A stretch of 64,000 bases of DNA from JALOAT01 sp041687015 (lineage in GTDB: Bacteria > Pseudomonadota > Gammaproteobacteria > Thiohalomonadales > Thiohalomonadaceae), in the NCBI GenBank assembly GCA_041687015.1, contig JAWLCT010000016.1, positions 1 through 64,000 of the forward strand, written 5' to 3'. Positions within the stretch are counted from its first letter, which is position 1; every line of letters starts with the position of its first letter. Below the pieces are notes generated by a model, which saw nothing but the letters and a program-made list of their open reading frames with translations, was not told the origin of the DNA and did no database searches. The position numbers and the translations under genes were made by a program. This document shows positions 44,152 through 52,794 of this stretch, piece by piece.

Positions 44152-44226
44152 GTCAGACGACGGCTGCGGGCTGGCTGCACATCCATCGCCCCGGTTCTTC
44201 CGTGGCCTCCGTGGTTTTCGCTTCTC

Positions 44227-44526
44227 TCAAGCCCGGCCGACGTTGGTGTCGTTGGGCGAGTGGTAGTAGTCACTGTCCTGGGCGAGTTCGCGGGTGAGCT
44301 GCAGCAGTTCGGCCAGGCGTTGCTCGGCGGTGCTGATGGGGGCGCAGTCTTCGCAGCGAGGATCGTCACAGGGCTGACGGGCATACAGCCAGAAGTGGAT
44401 GGCGCCGGCCAGCAGCCCATCGGCCACGTCCCATAGCGCTGCCTCCTTGTCACCGGCCACCAATCGATTGCCGAGTTCGACCGCCTCGCGGGCGGCTTCG
44501 TCGTAGGCGTCGTTTTCGGGAAACAT
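44227..44526 (-). CDS. Hypothetical protein with a Cys-rich centre
   Basis: 99 residues, acidic and helical. The only notable motif is CDDPRCEDC near residues 53-61, which could bind a metal. No signal peptide or membrane segment. It is the last gene of the archease-rtcB-DUF2288 series on this strand, 69 bp after the DUF2288 gene. I do not recognise a family. Confidence 0.6.
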   Translation of the reverse strand: MFPENDAYDEAAREAVELGNRLVAGDKEAALWDVADGLLAGAIHFWLYARQPCDDPRCEDCAPISTAEQRLAELLQLTRELAQDSDYYHSPNDTNVGRA

Positions 44527-44595
44527 GGGCGTGTGTCGTTGCAGAGGGCGGGCGGGGATCTTAACAGACCGGCTGCGCCATGCGCGGTGATGCGT

Positions 44596-44913
44596 TCAAT
44601 GAACGGCCGGTGTTTCGGGGACCTCCTGCACCAGCACCCACGGTGCTGCGACCACCGCCCAGAAGGTGGGCGCGCGCGTGGCCCAGTCCCGGGCGTGGTT
44701 TTCGTCGGCCCGGGCCAGGCTCCCGTCGGTGAGCCAGCCCTGAACGGCTTCCATATCGTCCTCAACCACCCGGGCGGCCGCGTCCACCAGGTCCAGATCG
44801 GGAGCGACCACGATGACCACGCCACGGGCGTAGAAGCGCTCCAGTTCTTTCCAGGCCAGCTTGCCGGTTTCGGCGTTGAGACGCAGGCGCAGTTCTTCGG
44901 GGGTGTCTGACAT
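44596..44913 (-). CDS. DUF2288 family protein
   Basis: 105 residues from ATG 44913 (MSDTPEELRLRL). The sequence AETGKLAWKELERFYARGVV, VVAPDLDLVDAA and APTFWAVVAAPWVLVQE is the DUF2288 signature. A small cytoplasmic protein of unknown function found widely in gammaproteobacteria and cyanobacteria. It begins 62 bp after rtcB on the same strand, so it may share that transcript. Confidence 0.88.
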   Translation of the reverse strand: MSDTPEELRLRLNAETGKLAWKELERFYARGVVIVVAPDLDLVDAAARVVEDDMEAVQGWLTDGSLARADENHARDWATRAPTFWAVVAAPWVLVQEVPETPAVH

Positions 44914-44975
44914 GGGCGTGCTCCGGTCGGGGGCGCGCATGTTAGCAAAGCCGGCCGCCTGCGCCCACGCCGGGC

Positions 44976-46427
44976 TCAGCCCTTCACGCACGCCATCGGC
45001 TCCAGCCGTGCCACACGCCGCGACAATCCCGCCAGTTCGGCAGCACGCACCACTTCCGAAACGTCCTTGTAGGCGTCGGGCGCCTCTTCAGCGACACCCC
45101 GCATCGAGGGGCTGCGGATGAGGATCCCGCGCGCCGCCAGCTGATCGATGAGTTCGCGACCTCTCCAGTGCCGGCTGGCCTGGGTGCGGCTCATGGCCCG
45201 GCCTGCGCCGTGGCAAGAGGAACTGAACGCCCGGGCCTCACCCTCGGGGGTCCCGGCGAGTACATAGCTGGCGGTCCCCATGGAGCCACCGATGATCACG
45301 GGTTGACCCACGGCGCGATAATCCGCCGGCACGGCCGGGTGCCCGGGACCGAAGGCCCGTGTGGCGCCCTTGCGGTGCACGAACAGGCGGCGTTCGCGGC
45401 CATCGACGGTATGAATCTCCTCCTTGCAGGTGTTGTGGGACACGTCGTAAAGCACCCTTAGGTCGGCCTCGGGCAGCACGTCGGCAAACGCTTCGCGGGT
45501 GAGATGGGTGATGATCTGACGGTTGGCCAGGGCGCAGTTGATACCTGCGCGCATGGCGCCCAGGTAACGTTGTCCCAGCGGCGAGCGGATGGGCGCGCAG
45601 GCCAGTTCGCGATCGGGCAGGTGGATGCCGTACTGCGCCGCGACCACCGCCATTTCGCGCAGAAACTCGGTCCCGATCTGATGCCCGAGCCCGCGCGATC
45701 CGCAGTGAATACTCACCACCACATCCCCTTCGCGCAACCCGTACGCAGCGGCCACGTCGGGGGCATAGATGGCGGTCACATGCTGGACTTCCAGGTAATG
45801 GTTGCCCGAGCCCAGGGTGCCCATTTCGTCGCGCTGGCGTTTCTTGGCCTGTGCCGAGACCTGATTCGGGTCGGCACCCGGCATGCGCCCCCCCTCCTCC
45901 ACGTGACCCAGGTCCTCGGGCCGACCATAGCCTTGGGCGATCGCCCATTCGGCGCCACCTGCGAGCATGGCATCCATGGCCGCATCACCCAGGCGTAAGC
46001 GGCCGGTGGAACCCATGCCCGCCGGCACCGCGGCGAACAGGACATCCGCCAGACGTGTCTTCACCGGTTCCACCGCTTCCCGGGTCAGTCCGGTGAGCAA
46101 GGTGCGCACGCCGCAGGAGATGTCGAAGCCCACACCGCCCGCCGACACCACGCCACCCTCATCCGGATCGAAGGCGGCCACGCCGCCGATGGGGAAGCCG
46201 TAGCCCCAGTGGGCATCGGGCATGGCATAGGCCGCCTGCACGATGCCCGGCAGGGTGGCCACGTTGGCGGCCTGCTCGAACACCTTCCGGTCCATGGCGC
46301 TCACCAGTCGGTCGGTGGCGTAAAGGACGGCCGGCACGCGCATGGGTCCCTGACGCGGGATCTCCCAGGCAAAGTCGGAAACACGCACGGGCTGCAACAC
46401 GGGACGGCTCGAAGAGATGTCGTTCAT
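44976..46427 (-). CDS. rtcB: RNA-splicing/repair ligase RtcB
   Basis: 483 residues from ATG 46427. GTP-dependent RNA ligase that joins 2',3'-cyclic phosphate (or 3'-phosphate) ends to 5'-OH ends. Metal and catalytic motifs: GGVGFDISCGVRTLL, LGSGNHYLEVQHV, IHCGSRGLGHQIG, DVSHNTCKEE, and the guanylylated His in SSCHGAGRAMSR. It starts one base after the archease stop; archease is the known co-factor that resets RtcB. No rtcR regulator or rtcA is seen in the window. Confidence 0.95.
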   Translation of the reverse strand: MNDISSSRPVLQPVRVSDFAWEIPRQGPMRVPAVLYATDRLVSAMDRKVFEQAANVATLPGIVQAAYAMPDAHWGYGFPIGGVAAFDPDEGGVVSAGGVGFDISCGVRTLLTGLTREAVEPVKTRLADVLFAAVPAGMGSTGRLRLGDAAMDAMLAGGAEWAIAQGYGRPEDLGHVEEGGRMPGADPNQVSAQAKKRQRDEMGTLGSGNHYLEVQHVTAIYAPDVAAAYGLREGDVVVSIHCGSRGLGHQIGTEFLREMAVVAAQYGIHLPDRELACAPIRSPLGQRYLGAMRAGINCALANRQIITHLTREAFADVLPEADLRVLYDVSHNTCKEEIHTVDGRERRLFVHRKGATRAFGPGHPAVPADYRAVGQPVIIGGSMGTASYVLAGTPEGEARAFSSSCHGAGRAMSRTQASRHWRGRELIDQLAARGILIRSPSMRGVAEEAPDAYKDVSEVVRAAELAGLSRRVARLEPMACVKG

Positions 46428-46428
46428 G

Positions 46429-46845
46429 TCAGACGTCCACCACACATTGGGCGAGCCACTGGCCGTCGGCCTGTTGGATAACCTTCAACTCGGTGAAGGT
46501 GGCACCTTTCACTTCCACGGCCGGGTCGTGACGATCCAGGGCGACCCGCTCGCCGCAGGCGCTGGCAAGCAATCGCCCGTCCTGAATGCGCACGGCACAT
46601 TCGTTGAATACCAGCTTTCGGGTGGCCATTTCGTAAACCAGGGCATTGATGAAATCCAGGAACAGGAGTTCGAGATCGGGCGCCTCGCGTTCGATGCTCA
46701 CCCGCTCCACACAGGCCACGCCGGTGGGATCGGTGATCACCGAGGTGAGCGCCAGCGCCGCGGCCGAAAAGGCCTCGCCCGGCGTCGCGCCGCTGCCGCG
46801 GACGCCCACGTCCGCCTCATGGGCAAAGGTTTCAAAATGGCTCAT
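46429..46845 (-). CDS. Archease
   Basis: 138 residues. Archease activates RtcB by promoting its guanylylation. The sequence runs FETFAHEADVGVRGSGATPGEAF with the conserved HEADVG, then DLELLFLDFINALVYEMAT, and ends GATFTELKVIQQADGQWLAQ. The conserved C-terminal Asp is VVDV. One base separates its stop from the rtcB start, so the two are translationally linked. Confidence 0.93.
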   Translation of the reverse strand: MSHFETFAHEADVGVRGSGATPGEAFSAAALALTSVITDPTGVACVERVSIEREAPDLELLFLDFINALVYEMATRKLVFNECAVRIQDGRLLASACGERVALDRHDPAVEVKGATFTELKVIQQADGQWLAQCVVDV

Positions 46846-46894
46846 GGCATTTTCATAAGCCTAGCGCAGCGGCACTCGGGTCCGGGCGCCTTGG

Positions 46895-47035
46895 AAGGAT
46901 CCTCGCCAAGACGCAGAGAACGCGAAGGGCTGAGGGCAAAAGCACGCCTGACCATCGTCCAGTCTCTCCTTGGCGATCTTGGCGCCGTAGCGAGAAGATG
47001 TTTCTCCATGACCGCACTGCGCCAAGCCTTGCAGA
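46895..47035. repeat. Inverted-repeat relative, copy G (CCAAGACGC type)
   Basis: Same architecture with a different unit. Left arm: ATCCTCGCCAAGACGCAGAG, AACGCGAAGG (46899-46929). Right arm: TCTCTCCTTGGCGATC, TTGGCGCCGTAGCGAGA (46964-46999), then a TTTCTCC. It lies between the end of the Omp85-like gene and the start of archease, about 45-140 bp from the Omp85 stop. Assignment to the same family as the CCACGGAG copies is inference from architecture. Confidence 0.5.
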
Positions 47036-47042
47036 GCGTGTT

Positions 47043-48329
47043 TTAGAACGTTCCGCTGGTACCCAGGTACGCCACCGTGGTCCCCGGCCCCACGCCGTAA
47101 CCGACGTCCGCGGCCACCGTCACGTCCACCAGGAACTGCACGCGCCAACGCACACCGAAGCCAACGCCGGCCTCCAGGTCACCGGGTTCCATATCGATCA
47201 CCTCGGGGTAAACGTTGCCCAGGTCGAGGAACACCACGCCGCGCAATGCGGGATCACCATCGAAGGGCCGGTGGTATTCCAAATTGGAAAGCGCCATGGC
47301 GTTACCCTTGATGGAGTCCTCGTGGCCACGCAGGGTGGTGAAGCCACCGATGCTGTAGGCAGTGCCGCCAAACACCTCACCGTCACCGAAGCCGATGCGC
47401 AGCTGCCAGTTGAGGTTGGCGTTTTGTTCCGGCAGGTGATGGTAGACGCGCAAATCGAACAGGTGCCGGGTGAACGCAAAGTCCGATCCGAGCTCCGGCA
47501 GGCCCACGCTCCCGCCCCAACCATAGGCCCGGCCGGTGCGGTAATAACCGTGGTCGTGCACCTCGGAGAACCCCAATCCCGCATTGAGACTGACGGCCTT
47601 GGCGTCCTCGAACAATCCGGGGACCCCTGACACATGGTCGTAGGTATGCGCGGTGTAGCCTATCCCCACATTGCCGCGCCAACCGGCACTGGGCCCATCG
47701 GGCATCAGCCAGCGGGACGTATTCAGCCCCACACTGATCCGATCCCGCTGGTAACGGCCGAGGGCATCGTTCTCGTCGCGGGCGTTGAGCGCTTCGGTCT
47801 CCAAACGGGTGTCCAGACCGACGGTGTATGCCGTGCCGAGCAGGCGCGGGTAGGTGTAGGCGATACGGTATTTGTCACTGCGCGGGGAAGCTTCGTCGGT
47901 GGAGTCCTCGTGTTCGTAGATCAGACGCAAGCGTTGGTTCAGTCCCATGAGGTTGTCCACGCGCAGTTCGAGGCCGTAATTCACGTCCTGCGTCTGGGGA
48001 TCACCATCGAGGATGGGCATGGGCAGCGTGTAGATTTTCTCCTGCACCGTGATCACCAGGATCTGCCCCTCCTCGCCTTCCTCCAACTCGGCGCGCACGG
48101 TCTGGAACAGGCCCAGGTCCATGATCGCCTGGCGCGAGGCTTCGATGTCGGCAGGACGCACCCAGTGCCCGGGACGCACACGCATTTCCTGGCGCATGAC
48201 CGACTCACGTGTGCGGGTGTTGCCTTCGAAACGAATGCCGCCCAGGTAGATGTTCCCGTCGGCAGCCGTGGCCGCAGGTACCAGGACGGCAAGCAGCATG
48301 CAGACTGCCAGTGCCCGGCACCCGGTCAT
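47043..48329 (-). CDS. Omp85/BamA-like outer membrane protein
   Basis: 428 residues from ATG 48329. Signal peptide about 1-22 (ending TAA). A single POTRA-like domain (YLGGIRFEGNTRTRESVM to VITVQEK) and a 16-strand-type barrel with the Omp85 L6 motif LRGHEDSI and the closing segments GVVFLDLGNVY and GVGFGVRW. The terminal residue is Phe, preceded by GTSG, as expected for BAM substrates. It is much shorter than BamA (five POTRAs) or TamA (three). Two bases separate it from the TauE gene stop, so the two are coupled. Role unknown; perhaps lipid or small-protein translocation. Confidence 0.85.
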   Translation of the reverse strand: MTGCRALAVCMLLAVLVPAATAADGNIYLGGIRFEGNTRTRESVMRQEMRVRPGHWVRPADIEASRQAIMDLGLFQTVRAELEEGEEGQILVITVQEKIYTLPMPILDGDPQTQDVNYGLELRVDNLMGLNQRLRLIYEHEDSTDEASPRSDKYRIAYTYPRLLGTAYTVGLDTRLETEALNARDENDALGRYQRDRISVGLNTSRWLMPDGPSAGWRGNVGIGYTAHTYDHVSGVPGLFEDAKAVSLNAGLGFSEVHDHGYYRTGRAYGWGGSVGLPELGSDFAFTRHLFDLRVYHHLPEQNANLNWQLRIGFGDGEVFGGTAYSIGGFTTLRGHEDSIKGNAMALSNLEYHRPFDGDPALRGVVFLDLGNVYPEVIDMEPGDLEAGVGFGVRWRVQFLVDVTVAADVGYGVGPGTTVAYLGTSGTF

Positions 48330-48331
48330 GG

Positions 48332-49120
48332 TCAGCCCACCAGCATGCGCAGACCGACGGCAGCAAGAAACACAGCGAAAAACCGTTGGAGTGTGACGGC
48401 AGAGACGGTCTGGGCGAGGCGCGCGCCGAGCGGGGCGAACAACACGCTGGCCGCGGCGATGCCGAACAACGCCGGCAGGTAGACGTAACCGATCGCCCCA
48501 GACGGCAGTTCGGGACGACCGTAACCCATGACCACATAGCCCAGCGCCCCGGACACGGCGATGGGCAACCCCACGGCCGCGGAGGTGGCCACCGCCGCGC
48601 GCATGGGCGTGTTGCACCAGGCGAGAAAGGGCACGGTGAGGCTGCCCCCGCCGATTCCGACGATGGCCGAGATCGTGCCGATGACGCCGCCTGCCGCCAT
48701 CAACCCGAGCGGCCCCGGTAATTCCCGTTGCGGTGGGGGCTTGGCCCCGAACCCAAGCTGAGCCGCCACCAGCAGCGCGAAACTGCTGAACGCCAGGCGC
48801 AGAAACCCGGCGGGCAGCGCGTGCGCAATGGCCGCGCCCAGAAATGCACCGGCCAGAATCCCCGGCGCCAGGCGCAGAAACACCCGCCACTGCACGCCGC
48901 CCTGCCGCTGGTGTGCGATCACCGATGAAACCGATGTGAGCACGATGGTAGCCAGCGAGGTTCCAAGCGCCATGTGCATGACCACCTCCGGGGCGATTCC
49001 TCGGATCGGCAACAGGAAAGCGAGCGCCGGCACGATCACCAGCCCCCCGCCCACGCCGAGCAGTCCGGCGAGCACGCCGGCGCAGGCTCCGAGTAAAAGA
49101 TAGGGGAGGAGTTCAATCAC
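48332..49120 (-). CDS. TauE/SafE-family sulfite/sulfonate permease
   Basis: 262 residues with eight or more membrane helices. Two repeats of the family motif are visible: LLGVGGGLVIVPALAFL near 20 and VGIGGGSLTVPFLAW near 155. Members export sulfite, sulfoacetate or related anions or import sulfonates. Ends two bases before the Omp85-like gene starts, so co-translation of an inner-membrane permease with an outer-membrane barrel is implied. Confidence 0.9.
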   Translation of the reverse strand: MIELLPYLLLGACAGVLAGLLGVGGGLVIVPALAFLLPIRGIAPEVVMHMALGTSLATIVLTSVSSVIAHQRQGGVQWRVFLRLAPGILAGAFLGAAIAHALPAGFLRLAFSSFALLVAAQLGFGAKPPPQRELPGPLGLMAAGGVIGTISAIVGIGGGSLTVPFLAWCNTPMRAAVATSAAVGLPIAVSGALGYVVMGYGRPELPSGAIGYVYLPALFGIAAASVLFAPLGARLAQTVSAVTLQRFFAVFLAAVGLRMLVG

Positions 49121-49210
49121 GAAAGCAATGAGCGGAACAGAATGCTTTCATTGCGTGAACCAGGACAACTTGCGACCAGTATCCTGGCCGCCGCTTGAAC
49201 GACGCGCCGC

Positions 49211-50575
49211 TCAGCGCACCCAGAGGGTCTTGGCGTTGACGAACTCACGCAATCCGTGCGCGGCGAGCTCACGCCCGTAGCCGGAGGCTTTCACGCCACC
49301 GAAGGGCAGGCGTGGGTCGCTTTTCACGACCCCGTTCACGAACGCGCAGCCGCATTCCAGGCGGCGCGCTACCCGCTCGCCACGGGCCGGATCGGCCGTC
49401 CACACGCTGCCGCCCAGGCCGAAGCGGCTGTCGTTGGCGATGGCGACGGCATGCTCCTCGTCGCGTGCCCGGATGACGGCGGCCACCGGCCCAAACAGTT
49501 CTTCCTCATAAGCCGGCATGCCGGGCCCGACCCGATCGAGCAATGTGGCCGCATAGTAGAAACCCGGCCCGTCGATGGGGTGTCCGCCGATCACCAGCGT
49601 CGCACCCCGGGCAAGGGTGTCGGTGACCTGTGCATGCAGCGCCTTGCGCTGATCATCACGCACCAGCGGCGCCAAACCGGTGGCCGGATCGGAGGGGTCA
49701 CCGGGGGCGAGCCGGGCGATGGCATCACGAAAGCGGGTCACGAAGGCGTCGGCCACCGCCTCCACCACCACGAAGCGCTTCGCCGCGATGCAGCTCTGGC
49801 CCGCGTTCTGGAAACGCGCGGTCACGGCCTGCGCCACGGTGAAATCCAGGTCGGCATCCTCCAGCACCACGAAGGCGTCGGAGCCGCCCAGTTCCATGAC
49901 CGTCTTCTTGAGTGCGGCACCCGCCGCAGCCGCGACCTGGCGTCCTGCGCCTTCCGAGCCGGTCAGGGTCACCGCATGCACGCGCGGGTCCGCAATCACC
50001 TGCGCCACCTGGGCAGCCCCGATCATCAGGTTCTGGAATACGCCCTCGGGCAGCGCCGCATCACGGAAGACATCCTCAATGGCAAGGGCACACAGATGGG
50101 TGTTGGACGCGTGCTTGAGCAGGGCGGTATTGCCTGCGGCGAGCGCCGGTGCAGCGAAACGGAAAACCTGCCACAGGGGAAAATTCCAGGGCATCACGGC
50201 CAGTACGGTGCCCAGCGGCTGATAGATCACCGCGCTGCGGGTGGCGTCGGAGGCCATCACCGCCTCGTCCAAAAACGCAGGTGCGTGCTCCGCGTAGTAC
50301 TCGCAGACCAGCGCGCACTTCTCCACCTCGGCGCGCGCCTCCCGTTGCAGCTTGCCCATTTCACGGGTAATCAGGGTGGCGAGCTTGTCCACGCGCCCGC
50401 GCAGGATCTGCGCCACCGTGCGCAAGTGATCGCAACGCCGGTCCACGGGCAGCGCAGCCCAGCGAGGCTGAGCCACCGCAGCACGCTCCAGGGCCGCGGC
50501 GATCTCGGCGTCTTCCCAGCCCGGGTGTTCGGCAAAACGTTGACCGTCGGCAGGATTGATGGATACGAAACGCAT
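49211..50575 (-). CDS. NAD(P)-dependent aldehyde dehydrogenase (succinate semialdehyde type)
   Basis: 454 residues from ATG 50575. Catalytic Cys in NAGQSCIAAKRFVV and general-base Glu in VMELGGSDAFVVLE; cofactor segment MPWNFPLWQVFR. The YYAEHAPAFLDE and FPFGG-like RLPFGGVKASGYGREL ends match the succinate-semialdehyde dehydrogenase (GabD/Sad) branch. It oxidises an aldehyde to the acid; the physiological substrate could also be another short aldehyde. Divergent from the NDUFA9-like gene. Confidence 0.9.
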   Translation of the reverse strand: MRFVSINPADGQRFAEHPGWEDAEIAAALERAAVAQPRWAALPVDRRCDHLRTVAQILRGRVDKLATLITREMGKLQREARAEVEKCALVCEYYAEHAPAFLDEAVMASDATRSAVIYQPLGTVLAVMPWNFPLWQVFRFAAPALAAGNTALLKHASNTHLCALAIEDVFRDAALPEGVFQNLMIGAAQVAQVIADPRVHAVTLTGSEGAGRQVAAAAGAALKKTVMELGGSDAFVVLEDADLDFTVAQAVTARFQNAGQSCIAAKRFVVVEAVADAFVTRFRDAIARLAPGDPSDPATGLAPLVRDDQRKALHAQVTDTLARGATLVIGGHPIDGPGFYYAATLLDRVGPGMPAYEEELFGPVAAVIRARDEEHAVAIANDSRFGLGGSVWTADPARGERVARRLECGCAFVNGVVKSDPRLPFGGVKASGYGRELAAHGLREFVNAKTLWVR

Positions 50576-50634
50576 GTGTGCTCCGTCCACGTGTGAACAC
50601 GTAGTATACACTTCACCCCGGGACGCCTCGCACC

Positions 50635-51543
50635 ATGACCACGCACACCATCTGCATACTCGGCGGCACCGGCTTCGTGGGCCGCCATCTGGCGGCACGC
50701 CTCGCCAATGATGGGCATCGCCTGAAAGTACTTACGCGCCATCGCGAGCGTCACCGTGATCTGCTGGTGTTGCCTCGGCTGATCCTGGTGGAAGCGGACG
50801 TCCACGACCCGAAGATCCTGGCTGCGGAACTGGAAGGCTGCGAGGTGGCAGTCAACCTGGTGGGCATTTTGAACGAGCGTGGCCACGATGGCCGCGGCTT
50901 CTATCGCGCTCACGTGGCGTTGCCCCGCACACTGGTGCAAGTCTGTCGCGAGAAAGGGGTAAAGCGATTGCTGCACATGAGTGCACTTGGCGCCGACGCT
51001 GCTTACGGGCGCAGCCATTATCAGCGCACCAAGGGCGAAGGCGAAAACACCGTGCATGCCGCCCAGGACCTGCAGGTCACCAGTTTCCGACCTTCCGTGA
51101 TCTTCGGACCCGACGACGCGTTCTTCAATCGCTTCGCCCGCATGCTCAAGATCACGCCTTATTGGTTTCCCCTTGCCTGCGCCGGATCGCGCCTGCAACC
51201 TGTCTTTGTGGGTGACGTGGTGGAGGCCTTCGCACGCAGCCTGGAGCGTCAGAGCACTGTGGGTAAGCGCCTGGAACTGTGTGGGCCCAAGGTGTATTCG
51301 CTGGAAGAGCTGGTGGAATTTGCCGCCACCACGCTCAGGCTGCGCCGACGCGTGGTCGCCCTGAGCGACGGCATGTCGCGCCTGCAGGCCAAGCTGCTTG
51401 AGTACCTGCCGGGCAAACCGTTCTCATGGGACAATTACCTGACGTTGCAGACCGACAACGTCTGTCACGAGAGCTTCCCCGAAGAGCTGGGCATCGTCCC
51501 GTCCGCCGTGGAAGACGTCGTCCCGCGCTATCTCACACGTTGA
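50635..51543 (+). CDS. NDUFA9-like atypical SDR, NAD(P)-binding
   Basis: 302 residues. N-terminal Rossmann motif CILGGTGFVGRHLAARL at 5-21. The catalytic YxxxK of classical short-chain dehydrogenases is replaced: YGRSHYQRTKGEGENTV has a Y-x3-K spacing in HYQRTKGEGE, as in complex I NDUFA9-like proteins. These proteins are thought to bind NADPH structurally or act on quinone/ubiquinone synthesis. It precedes cca by 6 bp, a common pairing in gammaproteobacteria. Confidence 0.85.
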   Translation: MTTHTICILGGTGFVGRHLAARLANDGHRLKVLTRHRERHRDLLVLPRLILVEADVHDPKILAAELEGCEVAVNLVGILNERGHDGRGFYRAHVALPRTLVQVCREKGVKRLLHMSALGADAAYGRSHYQRTKGEGENTVHAAQDLQVTSFRPSVIFGPDDAFFNRFARMLKITPYWFPLACAGSRLQPVFVGDVVEAFARSLERQSTVGKRLELCGPKVYSLEELVEFAATTLRLRRRVVALSDGMSRLQAKLLEYLPGKPFSWDNYLTLQTDNVCHESFPEELGIVPSAVEDVVPRYLTR

Positions 51544-51549
51544 AATGAA

Positions 51550-52794
51550 ATGAAGATTTATCTCGTTGGCGGCGCTGTCCGCGACCGCCTTCTTGGCGTG
51601 ACGCCACAGGACCATGACTGGGTGGTGGTGGGAGCCACGCCCGAAGAGATGATCGCGCGCGGCTTCCGGCCGGTGGGCAAGGATTTCCCGGTGTTCCTGC
51701 ATCCCGAGACTAACGAGGAATATGCGCTTGCCCGCACCGAGCGGAAGACCGCACCTGGCTATCACGGTTTTCAGTTTCACGCCGCGCCCGATGTAAGCCT
51801 CGAAGAGGATCTGCGTCGGCGCGATCTCACCATCAATGCCATGGCCATGGACGAGAACGGCGAACTTATCGATCCGTTCGGTGGGCAGGAAGACCTGCAT
51901 CTCGGCCGGCTGCGCCATGTGTCCGAGGCGTTTGCGGAAGACCCGGTGCGTATTCTGCGCGTGGCCCGTTATGCGGCGCGCTACGGCCGCTGGGGTTTTC
52001 GCGTGGCACACGGTACCAATCGCCTCATGCGCCAGATGGTGGACAACGGTGAAGTGGATGCACTGGTGCCGGAACGCGTATGGCAGGAACTGGAACGCGC
52101 CCTCGGCGAGCCCACGCCCTCGCGATTTTTCGAGGTGTTGCGCGGCTGCGGCGCCCTGGCGCGTATCCTGCCGGAACTCGATCGGCTGTTCGGTGTGCCG
52201 CAACCGAAGCACTGGCACCCGGAGGAGGACACGGGTGTGCACGTGCTGATGGTGGTGGATCAGGCGGCGCGACTCACGCCGGACACCCGCGTGCGCTTCG
52301 CGGCGCTGGTGCACGATCTGGGTAAGGGCACCACCCCGGAAGCGGAATGGCCGCGCCATATCGCGCACGAGGATCGCGGTGTGCAGCTGGTCGAGCAGGT
52401 ATGCACGCGCCTGCGTGTGCCCAACGAACACCGCGATCTGGCCCTGCTGGTTACCCGCTGGCACGGCCACTATCACCGCGCCCTGGAAATGCGTGCGGCC
52501 ACACTGCTCAAGACCCTGGAAGCATTGGACGTGTTCCGCCGTCCCGAACGCCTGGAGCAATATCTCTTCGCCTGCGAAGCAGATGCGCGCGGCCGCCCCG
52601 GTTACGAGGATGCGGAGCGTCCGGAAACGGCGGTGTTCCAGCAGGCCTACAGGGCCGCCTGTGCGGTCACGGCACGGGAAGTGATGGACGCCGGATTCAA
52701 TGGCCCGCGCATCCGTGAGGAACTGCACCGGCGCCGCACGCAGGCGATTCGGATCGCACTTGGGCACAGTGACCAACAAGGTGACGAAGCATGA
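51550..52794 (+). CDS. cca: Multifunctional CCA tRNA nucleotidyltransferase/phosphohydrolase
   Basis: 414 residues, full-length bacterial form. It adds or repairs the 3' CCA of tRNA. GGAVRD at 7-12 binds nucleotide, QDHDWVVVG supplies the two catalytic Asp (D21, D23), EEDLRRRDLTINAM and EDPVRILRVARYAAR follow. The C-terminal HD domain is present (HVLMVVDQ...AALVHDLGKG), which gives the additional phosphohydrolase activity. Overlaps the methyltransferase gene by 4 bp. Confidence 0.96.
   Translation: MKIYLVGGAVRDRLLGVTPQDHDWVVVGATPEEMIARGFRPVGKDFPVFLHPETNEEYALARTERKTAPGYHGFQFHAAPDVSLEEDLRRRDLTINAMAMDENGELIDPFGGQEDLHLGRLRHVSEAFAEDPVRILRVARYAARYGRWGFRVAHGTNRLMRQMVDNGEVDALVPERVWQELERALGEPTPSRFFEVLRGCGALARILPELDRLFGVPQPKHWHPEEDTGVHVLMVVDQAARLTPDTRVRFAALVHDLGKGTTPEAEWPRHIAHEDRGVQLVEQVCTRLRVPNEHRDLALLVTRWHGHYHRALEMRAATLLKTLEALDVFRRPERLEQYLFACEADARGRPGYEDAERPETAVFQQAYRAACAVTAREVMDAGFNGPRIREELHRRRTQAIRIALGHSDQQGDEA

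Larger units (their letters stand above)
44022..44228. repeat. Dispersed CCACGGAG inverted repeat, copy E
   Basis: The left arm (44022-44038) is GGGAACCACGGAGAAGG, starting 10 bp after the rpoH stop. The right arm (44195-44228) is TTCTTCCGTGGCCTCC, GTGGTTTTCGCTTCTCTC, reaching the stop codon of the convergent 99-aa gene. The interior (about 155 bp) holds a REP-like unit and an intrinsic terminator, so other elements have inserted in, or evolved within, the copy. Confidence 0.75.
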
